Both the position numbers and the translations under genes were made by a program. A stretch of 64,000 bases of DNA from positions 163,308,983-163,372,982 of the forward strand of contig CM066319.1 in assembly GCA_033807775.1 (NCBI GenBank), read 5' to 3'. The notes beneath the pieces are model-generated. The model was not told where the DNA came from, made no database searches, and saw only the letters and a list, made by a program, of their open reading frames with translations. Positions within the stretch are counted from its first letter, which is position 1; each line of letters starts with the position of its first letter. Positions 46,206 through 57,345 of the stretch are shown here, in pieces. This DNA is from Saussurea involucrata (taxonomy: Eukaryota; Streptophyta; Magnoliopsida; Asterales; Asteraceae).

Positions 46206-46264
<59 letters not shown>

Positions 46265-46266
46265 CG
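46206..46266. repeat. (TA)n and (GA)n microsatellite
   Basis: About 40 bp of ta repeats followed by ga repeats, at the truncated 5' end of the LINE. Frames with runs of IYIYIY are artefacts. Confidence 0.9.
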
Positions 46267-47350
46267 AAAGCATGTGAGAAGTAGAGTTAAAGTGAGAAGG
46301 TAAGAAATGATTTGGACCATTAATCACTTTTAATTTCAAACTCACCCATGAATTACGCTTGATACGGGGATTGATCTGATGTATCTCATCCTAATGTTCA
46401 TCCAAATGGTTCAGATCCACTTCTCACGTTTCTCATATTAACTCAACTTCTCACCTGTATATATAGGGGCCTAATCAAATGAGAACTACATAGTTTGTGA
46501 TAACTGTGAGATCCAATGTGAACCACATATTTAGAATAATTAATACAAATTTTATATAAATAGAAAATGATATTTTAATAAATTTGTTTTTATCCTAATT
46601 AAATTAAGAATTCCTAAAAAAATTCTTTTTTTTTCTCATACGTATCCTCTAACTTTCTCTCTCAACCATAAACCTAATTCCCAAATTTAAGAGTTTGGAT
46701 GTATCACATGAAAGTATCACGGATATCACAATGGGTATCGCAGTGGTTATATGGGTATCACATGAAAGTATCACGAATATCACAGTGAGTATCACCCTGG
46801 CATCACAATGGGTATCACAGTGTAACACAATTTATTTTGGGTATCACAATCATGATCATTTGTATATATCTTTTGTTAACAATGTCGTTTTTTTGTAGGT
46901 ATCACATTGTGTATCCAGCGCGGAATAAGGTTTATCGGAGGCTAGAGAGATGAGAGAGGAGAGAAAAGAGGGAGGAGAGAGAAAAAAACTAAATACCTAA
47001 AATGTTCTTTAGTTAAATTCCAATCAAAATTACCAAAAGTAACAATTTCCTAATTTATTCTTTAATATGTTGCTAAAATTAGATCTCACGGTTATCACAA
47101 ATAACCGAGTTCTCCCTTGAATGACTCCATATATAAAAGATCATATGAAAAGTTGAGGTTACCGTGAGAAGCGTGAGAAGTGGATTTGAATCGTTGATCA
47201 CTTCAATCAAATGTCCTCCGATGAATTGCGACTAAGAAGAAAATTGACCTGGCGCATCTTGGTGCAACTCACATTCATTTCTCATCCAACGGTTGATAAC
47301 TACTTATCACGCTTTTCATGTTAAACTCAAATTCTCACAATAACTCAACC
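46267..47350. mobile_element. Cluster of three small TIR elements in TA-rich sites
   Basis: Two related ~190-200 bp elements (about 46267-46455 and 47145-47350) have ends built of gtgagaag and complement, with similar cores. Between them a third (46466-47128) begins gggcctaatcaaatgagaac and ends, complemented, ggagtcattcaagggagaac; both ends continue into a shared tttgtgataac-gtgagatc block. The third holds a gtatcac-rich minisatellite at 46700-46920. All junctions are in ta repeats. No transposase. Confidence 0.6.
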
Positions 47351-47394
<44 letters not shown>

Positions 47395-47718
47395 GCGGGT
47401 TCAAACGAGGAGCGTACCAATTTAAGAGAACGTGAGAAGCAATTGACAGTTATGAATCACATGTGATTGGCAGTTGTGGATCACATGTGATTCACAACTG
47501 ATCTGGAGGAGCAATTGACAGTTATGAATCACATGTGATTGGCAGTTATGAATCATTAATGATCCGCGACTTGCACGCCTCGCGAACCACCTCGCGCCAC
47601 TTTTGCGCGAATTTTCGAGTTAAATCCGATTTTTTAGGGTTGTAATCATATGTGATCAGAAGCATGGGAGTGCTCCTCACGTTCTCTTAAATTGATGCGC
47701 TCCTCGTTTGAACCTTCC
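47395..47718. mobile_element. MITE with 40-bp inverted ends in a microsatellite
   Basis: Left end gggttcaaacgaggagcg and complemented right end aggttcaaacgaggagcg extend for about 40 bp through caatttaagagaacgtgag. The interior has repeated tgaatcacatgtgatt. Flanked by (TA)n/(GA)n, so a ta duplication is likely but cannot be distinguished from the microsatellite. Confidence 0.7.
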
Positions 47719-47774
47719 TCTATATATATATATATACATATATATATACACACATATATATATATATATACATA

Positions 47775-49250
47775 GGGTTGAGTTCAAATGAAAACTCATT
47801 TTTCATTGTGTACATGAGGACGAATCACAACCATTGATCAAAATTTAGAAAACTAATCAATGGCTAAAACATAATAAGATTAACTGATAAGTGATTAGGG
47901 ACAAAATTGGAAATTTAAATCAGCGTCTACCTTATTTGACTTTTTATTTTCTTTTTTAATTAAAAAACTTTTACCTCTTTAGAGTTTAAAATAAATTATC
48001 TAAAAAGTTACTAATATTTAAATTAAACAAATTACACCTAAAAAACGAGAATTTCGTGCTCTTCGATATGACATTCATCTCGATATAGTTTTTTTTTCAT
48101 TTTAACCGTTTTTTTACGTGAAATCCTATATATATATATATATGTTATATTTATTATGAATATGTATGCACGTCCCCAGGTATCTACATTCAATATGAAA
48201 AACAATATTCAGGATGAATAATACAATATTCAGGATGAATAATACAACATTTAGGATGAATAAAACATAAATTCATGATTCATGTGTTATTTAACATGAA
48301 TCGTGTATTATTCACCTTGAATGTTGTATTATTCATCCTGAATGATACATTATTCATGATTACATGAATGGCCCGTGAAAGTGTGGACACATGGCGCACT
48401 CTCTTTTGTTCCCTGTTTCACAACCGAAACTTTGTTTATTCAGTTTTGAATATGTATACACATCCCTAGGTGTCCACATTCAGTATGAATAACAAAGGTG
48501 AACGTTCAGGATGAATAATACAATATTCAGAATTAATAATACAACATTCGGGATGAATAATATACGAATTCATAAATCATGTATTATTCACCTTGAATGT
48601 TGTATTATTCATCATGAATGATACATTATTCATGAAGAATAATACATGAATGACCCTTGAAGGTATGCAGACGTGGCGCACTCTCTTTTGTTCCCGATTC
48701 ACAATCGAAACTCGATGGGTTCTCGATTCGTATCGATGGGTGTTGGGTTACGGTGATGAAGAACGCGATGTCTTACGACGTTGAAGAGAGTGTTGAAAAA
48801 GATGATGTCGAGTTACGGACTTACGGTGTCGAGGTTTTGTATACATTTGAACGTACATAAATATCCATAGTGAATATAACACATATATAACATTTCACGT
48901 AAAAACGGTTAAAACAAAAAAAAACTATATCGACATGGATGTCATATCGAATAGTACGAAATTCTCGTTTTTTTGATGTAGTTTATTTGATTAAAATATT
49001 AGTAATTTTTAAGATAATTTATTTTAAACTATAAGGGGGGTAAAACTTTTTAATTAAAAAAGAAAATTAAAAGTCAAATATGGTAGGCGTGAGATTGAAA
49101 TTTTCTTCCCCTTTTACACCTAATCACCTTAATTAATAATTTTAATTAAAATTTTTATTTAATATGAGTTGTTGGATCATAAAAGATTGGAAGGGTTGTG
49201 ATCTGTCCTCACGTGCACATTGAAAGATGAGTTTTCATTTGAACTCCCCC
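47775..49250. mobile_element. Foldback element with ~350-bp inverted arms
   Basis: Left arm from gggttgagttcaaatgaaaa to about 48150 is complementary to about 48870-49250 (for example acgtgaaatcctatatatat with atataacatttcacgt). The interior has copies of ttcaggatgaataatacaac in both orientations and about 160 bp of GC-richer unique sequence (48660-48830) that could be captured DNA. Both ends adjoin (TA)n or (CT)n tracts. The short frame at 48657-48860 starts at a non-ATG codon and is not recognised. Confidence 0.7.
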
Positions 49251-49253
49251 CCC

Positions 49254-49300
<47 letters not shown>
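49251..49300. repeat. (CT)n-(TA)n microsatellite
   Basis: Ct repeats then ta repeats at the right edge of the foldback element. Confidence 0.9.
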
Positions 49301-49462
49301 GGGAATGGTTCAAAAGAGAAGTACAAATATTTTGAGAAATAGAGAAGTGATCTTGGCCATGCATTCGGTAAAAATCGGCGGCTTTGACCGAGAAGCAGAT
49401 GATAATTCCTCGCATGGTCTGCACAAGATAGAGGGCTAGTTTCGTAAAAAATACGCGGGACA

Positions 49463-49935
49463 GGTTCATATATGAATTTGTGTGATTCATATATGAACCT
49501 TTGTGTTCATATATGAACCTTTGTGTTCATATATGAACCTTTGTAATTCACATATAAAATATTTTTAACTAATTCATATATGAACCTTTGTGATTCATAT
49601 ATGAACTTTGTGATTCATATATGAATCAGTTCGTTTGTTCATATGAGAATTAGTTAAAAAAAATCATATATAAATCATAAAGGTTCATATATGAATTAGT
49701 TAAAAAAGTTTATATGTAAATTACAAAGGTTCATATATGAACACAAAGATTCATATATGAATCAGTTAATTGTTTCAACTGATTCATATATGAATCTACA
49801 GTTAATTAGTTTCATATATGAAACACAAAAGTTCATATATGAATTAGTTATAAAGTGTTCTTATGTGAATTACAAAGGTTCATATATGAACGTATAGTTT
49901 ATATGTGAATCACACAGATTCATATATGAACTCAG
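49463..49935. repeat. Array of palindromes ttcatatatgaa
   Basis: About fifteen copies of the 10-bp palindrome tcatatatga, most extended to 12-16 bp, separated by irregular 8-30 bp spacers such as cctttgtgattcat. Spacing is irregular, so it is not a simple tandem repeat. The segment before it (49301-49462) starts gggaatggttcaaaagagaa, possibly a transposon end. No gene. Confidence 0.8.
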
Positions 49936-50376
49936 CTCGTGTTTTTTGTAAAAGTTACGAAATTGCTCTTCTATTTTTGGAACAGCCGCAACTTTTGACC
50001 GGTCAAAGCCGCAACTTTTGACCAAAGACACACACCAAAAGGAAAAGATCATGTTTAAATATTTTTATTAAACAATTATTCTATTTTAAAATGAGTAAGG
50101 TACGTTTTTTATTTTTTTGGTTGCTATTTATTGTTATGTTTTAAATTAATTATAGAGTAAACTCTAATTTTGGTCCTTGAGGTTTAGTAGTTTCTTTGAA
50201 AGTGGGACCTAAACTTTAATAAGTCTAAAAAGTATCTTTATGGTTCTCATTTTGCTTTGAAAGTGGTCCCTAGTCACTAACACCGTTAAAAACGTCCGTT
50301 AAATAAAGGGCAACTTTGTCTTTTTACTATTTTTTTTTATTATTATATTAAACTATTATATATCTATCTATACTTA

Positions 50377-50694
50377 GGCCGTGCGTACCGCCATCGGGTA
50401 CCACGGCCGAGTTTACATCGGGTTGGGGCGGGTAGCCCGGGTACACGGTACGGGTACCGCGGGTTCGGTGGGTGCGGGTAAGAGTGGGTTCGGGAACCCG
50501 GTCCTAATTTTATTTTTTATTTTTTTTATTTTTTTTAAATATAATCGGTGGATGTGGGTAAGAGTGGGTTCAGAGGGTATGATAGGAAGCGATACTCCAC
50601 TTTAGGGTAAAGAAGGTAGGAAAGAGAAAAACTGATGTGATGCTGAGGTGGCATCAGGGTTCAAAGGGTAAGATAGGAAGCTGTAGACATGGCC
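50377..50694. mobile_element. PIF/Harbinger MITE
   Basis: Starts ggccgtgcgtaccgc and ends tagacatggcc, flanked by tta at 50374-50376 and 50695-50697. GC-rich gggtacgg repeats near the left end resemble the relic at 13753-14568. Confidence 0.7.
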
Positions 50695-50697
50695 TTA

Positions 50698-51895
50698 TAA
50701 CTTCTGTGTACCCGTCCATCGAAACCCTCCCCAAACTCTAGTGAATTCGACCAGATCTTCCCCAAGACCTGCAGTCCTGCACCTTTGCTAACAACTCCGA
50801 CCAAAATTGACGCCTTGACGGGAACTTCTCTCCCTTCTCCGACAACCTGCTTCAGACCAGAACATACCACCTTCCTCTTTCATTTGAGAAACATCACTCG
50901 TTTGGAACTGGAGCCAAAAGATACTATGGATGCGCCAGCCACCGGGTACAATCCTTACCCTCTCTGGACGGCTGGACCGAGTTCTTTTGTGTGTTTGGCT
51001 GAAGACTTTGAAACACCATGGATACACCAGGAACAATAAATCTCCAAGAAGAAGAGGTTCCATCTTTTGATCGCCAAACTATCAGTAAGCTTGCCCCACA
51101 CACCAAGCGGCAATCAACGATAATTCTCCGGTTGATGCATAGCTGGGTAGAATTCCTTGATCTCTTCGGGTTTTTGCGGTTTTCACAGCCGGGTTTTCAC
51201 ATGGGTTGCAATGGTGGCATTTTGTTTCCTTATATAGGGGGGGTTTTGAAGAAGAGAAAGGAGGGTTGCAGGTTTTTTCTCTATAGAATCCCTTTGATTT
51301 CATGACTTTCTCTCTCAAAAATCTATTTGATTTCGTAGCAAGATGGATCGACTTGAAACTATTGTGTGTCAAAAATGTTCTCCATGCAGATGGTGAAGGG
51401 CTGCCCTAAACGGCGGCTAAACCCACAACTCAGATCGATAAACTCACCTAGGGGCACGTCTCTGTTTTGTGTATTTACAGATGTAGGACACATTTTGTGG
51501 TTGTTTCCTATAAACATATAATCATATACCAGATCTAGGCTATTTGTTTGAACTTTTGGGTAGTGGTTTTAAATCTAGGCGAAGGCCAAAGGGAAGAGTG
51601 GTGGTGCATCAAACCAAGGGCAGTAAGGTAGTCGGAGATCGTTCCTCTTCTTCGTCCCCATTAGTGGTGGTTTTTCCAGTAGGTTTTAGGTTTGATTAAT
51701 GAGAGAATGATGGTTCCCATCTGGTAAGGGTGAATAAGAGGGAAGGGTGAAGGGGAGGAGGTGACAGGAGAAGAGGGGAAAGGTTGCCGGAGGGGAAGGT
51801 GTGGCAGCCGGAAAATCGGGAAAGGAGGCGACGACGCGACGTCAAGTAATAATACCACACCATATAAATCTATATATAAAGTTTATATATAAATA
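50698..51895. other. Unique, GC-richer interior of outer MULE, possible captured DNA
   Basis: About 1.2 kb whose composition (near 48 percent GC by eye) contrasts with the AT-rich ends. Several short overlapping frames exist on both strands (for example AEDFETPWIHQEQ ending at 51039, plus), none recognised and none with a good start. MULEs often carry pieces of host genes, so I suspect captured sequence, but I cannot name a source. Confidence 0.4.
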
Positions 51896-51904
51896 TTAAA
51901 AAAA

Positions 51905-52030
51905 GGGAAATTAATTAAAATACCCTAAGTCAAACCAGCTTTTACTGAAATACCCAAAATCTCTTCCACTTTGCAAAAATACCCCAAAAATCCGCGATGG
52001 GAGCCCGCGATCGCGGGCCAGGGACCTTTT
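51905..52030. repeat. Left terminal inverted repeat of the ULP MULE
   Basis: Pairs with about 58635-58756. Includes the cccgcgatcgcggg palindrome at about 52005-52018; another lies near 52077. Confidence 0.8.
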
Positions 52031-53233
52031 CTGACACTTTTTTAAACTTGCAGGGACCATTTTTGAAAAATGGAATCCCGCGATCGCGGGCTCATCCTGC
52101 GATGGGGTACTTTTTGTGACTTTTCAATTGCAAGGGACCATTTTTGAAAAATTCCAAGAACCATTTATGAAAAGAATTTAAAATGAAATGTTACACTTTC
52201 AACCCCTATACTTATTTACTAAATTTACTTTATACCTTTTAATTTCATTATTTTAATTTTACATTTAACACATATAATCGTTTATTAACTAAAATACGTT
52301 AAAAAAATACGTTTTAATTTTAACAAATTACACCATTATAATCGTCTCTTCGATATGTTCGAAATGAGCCCAATCTTGAATTTTTTTGGATTTATATATT
52401 TTAATATATATCATATACAGTTATACACTACATAAAAAAATATTTTTTATATTTAAAATTCATACCCTTATAATTAATTATTTAATTTATGGTACATCTC
52501 TTATTTTTTTTTCAATTTTGTTTTACACTCCTATCGCATTAACATAATAATCATATATTAACTAATTCATTAAATCGTTTTAAATTATTATTATTTGAAT
52601 GTGTTTATAGATTTCGTCTGAAAAAGTTGCCTGCATGATTCCACTGAAAAAGTAACTGCAATATTCGTCTGCTCTTGAATAAAGGTCTTTCATTAGGCAG
52701 AAAATTAGTCTTTAAGTAGTCAAACATAGCTAATTAATGGGAATTTAGATCAGATTTATATGGTACTATCAAATGCAAGTTTCTATAATATAGATATTGT
52801 TCTACATTACATGATACCAATTTTTGCATCATATGAATCACTTCCAGACAACAAGAACCAATACCCCAATAATCAAGAAATAAATGCTTGTTCATCCAAT
52901 AATCTCTGTATTAGGATTATCGCAAGTTTCATAAACCTACTTACTAGGTGTTGGAAATATGGGTTTTACTAAACTTTGGACGCATTTAAATTTATATATA
53001 TGTGTTATATATAACTAACTTTTAGTAGGTTTATGTTCTCCTATATGAGATCTTCGAAATGATATATAATGCGTCCAAAATAGAGTATGTGTGAAAGAGA
53101 TATCGATACTCAAAGTTGAGTAAATGGATGAAATTAGCAAAAACCAAATGAAGTAAACAGTAAGTCAATCACAATACTTTAACAAAATAAGTTAATACTA
53201 AAAATAACAATTATTTAATGTTATATAAACAAC
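52031..53233. other. Non-coding left arm of the ULP MULE
   Basis: 52190-52480 is homologous to the arms of the foldback MULE at 17796-19203. No coding region recognised; a short frame at 52760-52972 is probably chance. Confidence 0.6.
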
Positions 53234-53641
53234 CTAACGTGGCCCTATTAGACAATGCGCATAAATTGACTCCGCCATATGTCGGCGGAAATCCATTGCC
53301 TCATCGTCGGTTTCGTTAGGGGGTACCCATATCTCCTCGTTATTTATCAACTTTTGGACATTACGGCATACCCATACACCGTAATCCGCATATAACCCGG
53401 TCTGCTGGGGTACTTGGCCGGCCATCTTTGTGCGAAAGATACTTGACACTTCGCGACGTCTATGATCCCCGATCAATGAAAAGAACGTATATAGTTTTGT
53501 TTTAAACGATTGCATCTGCTCTGTCAATTGTTGTTTGCAGAGACCGTCATTTTCGCTGTCATATAGGGTCATGACCATAGTGTCTAGTTCAAACACTCCA
53601 AGCAGCCAATGTCTGGGATGCAAGCATATGGGGATGTACAC
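53234..53641 (-). pseudogene. ULP1 catalytic exon, cysteine replaced by tyrosine
   Basis: Begins with VYIPICLHPRHW after an acceptor at 53642-53643 and ends AESIYAHCLIGPR. The His and the Asp of the triad stand 17 residues apart, as in ULP1. The segment QQTGLYADYGVWVCRN carries the oxyanion glutamine, but Tyr (TAC) fills the Cys position; a single G-to-A change from TGC would do this. Confidence 0.75.
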
Positions 53642-54439
53642 CTGAAATATTACAATATATGTCATATATGTTATTAAATAAAATAATAGTAAAACGATTT
53701 GCATACCCTATCGAGGAGAGTCCAAGAGGTCCCTTCCGAGCCATTGCATATTTCGATCAGGAGGCGGGACCTTGATGCTCCATCAGTATACACTGAAAGA
53801 ACATAGTGTGCATGATGGTCCACCTCGTGTCTACGCCACGATGTTTTTGCAACAGGCTAACCCAAGAATCGACGTGCTATGCATAAAAAATAGATGGTTA
53901 GACATGTAATATAAATATATTTGATTATATATGACTATAATTTAACTTCATACTAACCGTATCGTCTAAGTCAGAGTTCACAGGGTCATCCGCAAGCAAT
54001 TTTTCAAAAAACGAGGGGTTGATTTCTAAGCCCCCGTAAGGGGTGAATGTCAAGTTGGGGAGGCAACCAGTCCGGCACATCCTCAATATTTCTGATGCCG
54101 GTTGAGGCTCCGGTGAAGGCACCTTTCCCTTTTTCTTTCCTCCCTTCTTTCCCCCCGCTTTCTTTGCTTGTTTTTTAGCGGGCGGTGGTGTCGTAGATCC
54201 TTGTTGGCCAAACGGGTGACGAAACCATTGTGAAATTTTATGCGACCGCTTTAGAGGGAGCGGGGTCACCTGTGGTGGTGGATCTACAACATCCATCGAG
54301 TCATCGTCAGGCTCCGAGAATTGCTCCGAGAAGTGATCCTGGATAATAGGAGACCCCGTCTGAAAATTACGTTACTCAATGTTTTAAGTACAATTTAGGA
54401 AATGTTCACAATTAAACCAAAACTACCAAAATAACTTAC

Positions 54440-55032
54440 AGTATGCATTTCCGGCCTGTAATAGTCATCGGCCGAACCGCCAAAGATGTTTGTGATTGAT
54501 GTGGTGGCGAACGGCGGCGGCATCTGCGAGGTGTATGCCCCCGACATCCCGGCCTGCGTGACATTGATCATTAAAATAGTTACAAAATTAGGATTATCGA
54601 TATATAACTATAATGGTTACTCAGTGTCACTAACACTCTCCGGGATAGTCGAATATGATGTGGTGGCGAACGGCGACGACATCTGCGAGGTGTATGCCCC
54701 CGACATCCCGGCCTGCGTGACATTGATCATTAAAATAGTTACAAAATTAGGAACAAACATATAACTATAATGGTTACTCAGTGTCACTTACACTCTCCGG
54801 GATAGTAGAATAGGATGTGGTGGCGAACGGCGTTTGGGACATCCCGGCCCCCGACATCCCGGCCTGCGTGACATTGATCATTATAAGAGTTACAAACTTA
54901 GGAACAAACATATAACTATAATGGTTACTCAATGTCACTTACATTTTCAGGGAATGACGGATGGGATGTGGTGGCAAACGTCGCATGTGCCCCCTGTCCG
55001 AACGGAGCGGGGATCGGTGTCGTACTCGACAG
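54440..55032 (-). repeat. Tandemly repeated small exons in the ULP MULE gene
   Basis: Four consecutive exon-intron units with spacing near 159, 157 and 151 bp. Each exon ends or begins with related text: AGMSGA, then PFATTS(Y/H/I)S, and the units share gtggtggcgaacgg and tataactataatggttactc. Intron boundaries are kept in each unit, so the protein gains about 25 residues per unit without a frame change (72 and 78 bp exons). Confidence 0.75.
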
Positions 55033-55179
55033 CTAAAACAAATTTAGAACGTAATATTAATATACAAACTAAATAAATGTGGCCAACAAATTAAGTTAAA
55101 CACTAACATTGACAGCGTTAAACTGTCTGTAGACTTCCTCCAGATAGTGTACACGTGTCTCTAGCGGCCCGTGGACGTA

Positions 55180-55390
55180 GTCCCACAGGACTTCATGTGA
55201 GCCACGTTGTGGCTCGTAGGAAGGGGCCGCCTGATATGGATTGTAGGAGGAGGAAGGGGGCGCCTGGTAGGAGGAGGAAGGGGGCGCCTGGTAGGAGGAG
55301 GAACGGGGCGCCTGGTAGGAGGAGGAACGGGCCGGCTGGTAGGAGGAGGAAGGGGGCGGCTGGTATCCACTGGAAGGGGGCCTGTCGTCG
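55180..55390 (-). repeat. Coding minisatellite for SSSYQAP repeats
   Basis: Eight or so 24-bp units (plus strand gtaggaggaggaagggggcg) encode (P/R)SSSYQAP in the minus-strand gene. The plus-strand and third-frame ORFs across it are shadows. Confidence 0.85.
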
Positions 55391-56576
55391 TCTTCCTCAT
55401 CTTCGGAAGTAGGGGGACGTCGAGCCCTTTCCGCCTCTGCGTAAATAAAGGACACGCTGTCTCTGTACCAATCTGTGCCCATCTCGTCGACAGTAGGCAC
55501 AAGGCGATCGGCGGGCAAGAGTGGCTGCTAAATATATGATAAAACATAAAAGAAATTAATAAGCGGGACTAACGTATGCAAATTGTAAACATAGTAAAAG
55601 AACTTACATTTCTAGACGCTTTGAAGAACTCAATCCAAAGCGACCTACTTAGGGTAACACGCTTGTCCCAACGGGTTCCCCTAAGTACTCGATCGTCGCG
55701 CTTGACGAAATATCGGATTGATGCGGGAAACATCTCCAAGATCCATATCTGGAATTAGACAAGAAGAGCAAGTATGTAAAAAGAAAAGCCAAACAGTTTG
55801 TATGTATTATTAACAATTGTTATACTACGTATCTAACCTTGAAGGCGTATGTAAAACCACAAAGATTCATCTTTGCATGTCGATCGGCGCGTCTGCCTAT
55901 GGCTCGGTGCAGATTAGAGTAGCAATGTGTCCAGATATGGCTACCCCACGGGTAGCTGTTAAATAGCTCAAGGTCCTCGACGGCCCTAAGGACCGTCGAT
56001 GAAGCATGCTGGCTATACTCACGGCCCAGGAAGTCCATATCCACGATCACCACCAAGCATACACGGACAGCATCGTCGTCGGTTAGGGCACTAAGGCCCT
56101 CTTTCATCTTTTCCCGGGCTGCCTTCAGCTTCAAACGAGATGCTGAAATGCCGAAAACCCTAGGAACGAAGGAGCAGTCTTCTAAGGGAGGAAGGGGGGA
56201 GCCTCTCCAAAACGTAGTCCTGTAATTAGACAGAACTCCCGACGCCCAAAATGCAATTGAGAGCCGAAGAAATCAAAATGCATCTCCTCCGGCTCAGCGT
56301 TGGCGTCCTCGACCTCCAACTGTAGAAACATGTGTACTAGCGTAAGGTCGCCACCAGAGTAAGACACATCCATCCATGGCCCGAACGGTGTCCCTCTATA
56401 GATGGTCTCAAGGGTATCTGCGCGATCACCTAATCCCCTAAACAACGCTCCTAATTCCTCGATGTATGAAACTTTGCACCTTACCGTTAAGTCGATGTTA
56501 AAGAAATCCTTCTACATAGTCATTCACAGATGTTATAGTTAGTGTTATATATAGATGCTGCAGTTTATTTTATTTT

Positions 56577-57345
56577 ATATAGATGTTGCGGTTTATTTTA
56601 TTTCAACGTATAATAGTGTTATATATAGATAAAGTGCGGTTGTATTTTATTTCAACGTATAATAGTGTTATATATAGATAAAGTGCGGTTTATTTTATTT
56701 CAACGTATAATAGTGTTATATATAGATAAATTGCGGTTTATTTTATTTCAACGTATAATAGTGTTATACATAGATAAAGTGCGGTTTATTTTATTTCAAC
56801 GTATAATAGTGTTATACATAGATAAAGTGCGGTTTATTTTATTTCAACGTATAATAGTGTTATACATAGATAAAGTGCGGTTTATTTTATTTCAACGTAT
56901 AATAGTGTTATACATAGATAAAGTGCGGTTTATTTTATTTCAACGTATAATAGTGTTATACATAGATAAAGTGCGGTTTATTTTATTTCAACGTATAATA
57001 GTGTTATACATAGATAAAGTGCGGTTTATTTTATTTCAACGTATAATAGTGTTATATATAGATAAAGTGCGGTTTATTTTATTTCAACGTATCATATTGT
57101 TATATATAGATAAAGTGCGGTTGTATTTTATTTTAACGTATAATAGTGTTCTACATAGATAAAGTACGGTTTATTTTATTTCAACGTATAATAGTGTTAT
57201 ATATAGATAAAGTGCGGTTTATTTTATTTCAACGTATAATAGTGTTATATATAGATAAAGTGCGGTTTATTTTATTTCAACGTATCATATTGTTATATAT
57301 AGATAAAGTGCGGTTGTATTTTATTTCAACGTATAATAGTGTTAA
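56577..57345. repeat. 48-bp tandem array (MULE copy 2)
   Basis: About sixteen units of the same repeat as at 10100-11833, directly upstream of exon 1 of the ULP-like gene. Open frames of LYIDKVRFILFQRIIV are a property of the unit length. The array lacks the spacer block found in copy 1. Confidence 0.9.

Larger units (their letters stand above)
53234..56511 (-). pseudogene. DUF1985-ULP1 protease-like gene in MULE, ten inferred exons
   Basis: Inferred exons in sense order: 55838-56511, 55608-55748, 55108-55527, 54943-55032, 54792-54863, 54635-54712, 54440-54553, 53958-54359, 53707-53876 and 53234-53641, all with GT...AG junctions. Exon 1 has DUF1985 (MHFDFFGSQLHFGRREFCLI, TGLRFG), exon 2 the following IWILEMFPASIRYFVKRDD, and exon 3 a proline/serine repeat (SSSYQAP). 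Exon 8 has a lysine-rich KKGGKKKGK stretch. The last exon has the ULP1 fold with catalytic His in PRHWLLGVFELD and Asp in LYDSEN, but ADYGVWVC where DCG is expected, so the nucleophile is lost. ULP1 enzymes remove SUMO. Frames change in exon 1 (near 56205) and exon 9 (53750-53790), so I call it a pseudogene. The true 5' exon was not found. Confidence 0.75.

Noticed and set aside
46055..46345. ORF with runs of IYIY extending the LINE frame
   Set aside because: The extension is microsatellite; only the part below about 46205 is LINE.
49463..49935. CRISPR-like palindromic repeats with spacers
   Set aside because: Repeats are only 10-16 bp and AT-palindromic, spacers are short and similar to each other, and the context is plant.
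53234..53704. 156-residue protein starting at 53704
   Set aside because: The first 20 or so residues are intron; a splice acceptor at 53642-53643 gives the proper start of the ULP1 exon.
55155..55539. Gly/Arg-rich plus-strand ORFs
   Set aside because: Antisense and off-frame readings of the SSSYQAP coding minisatellite.
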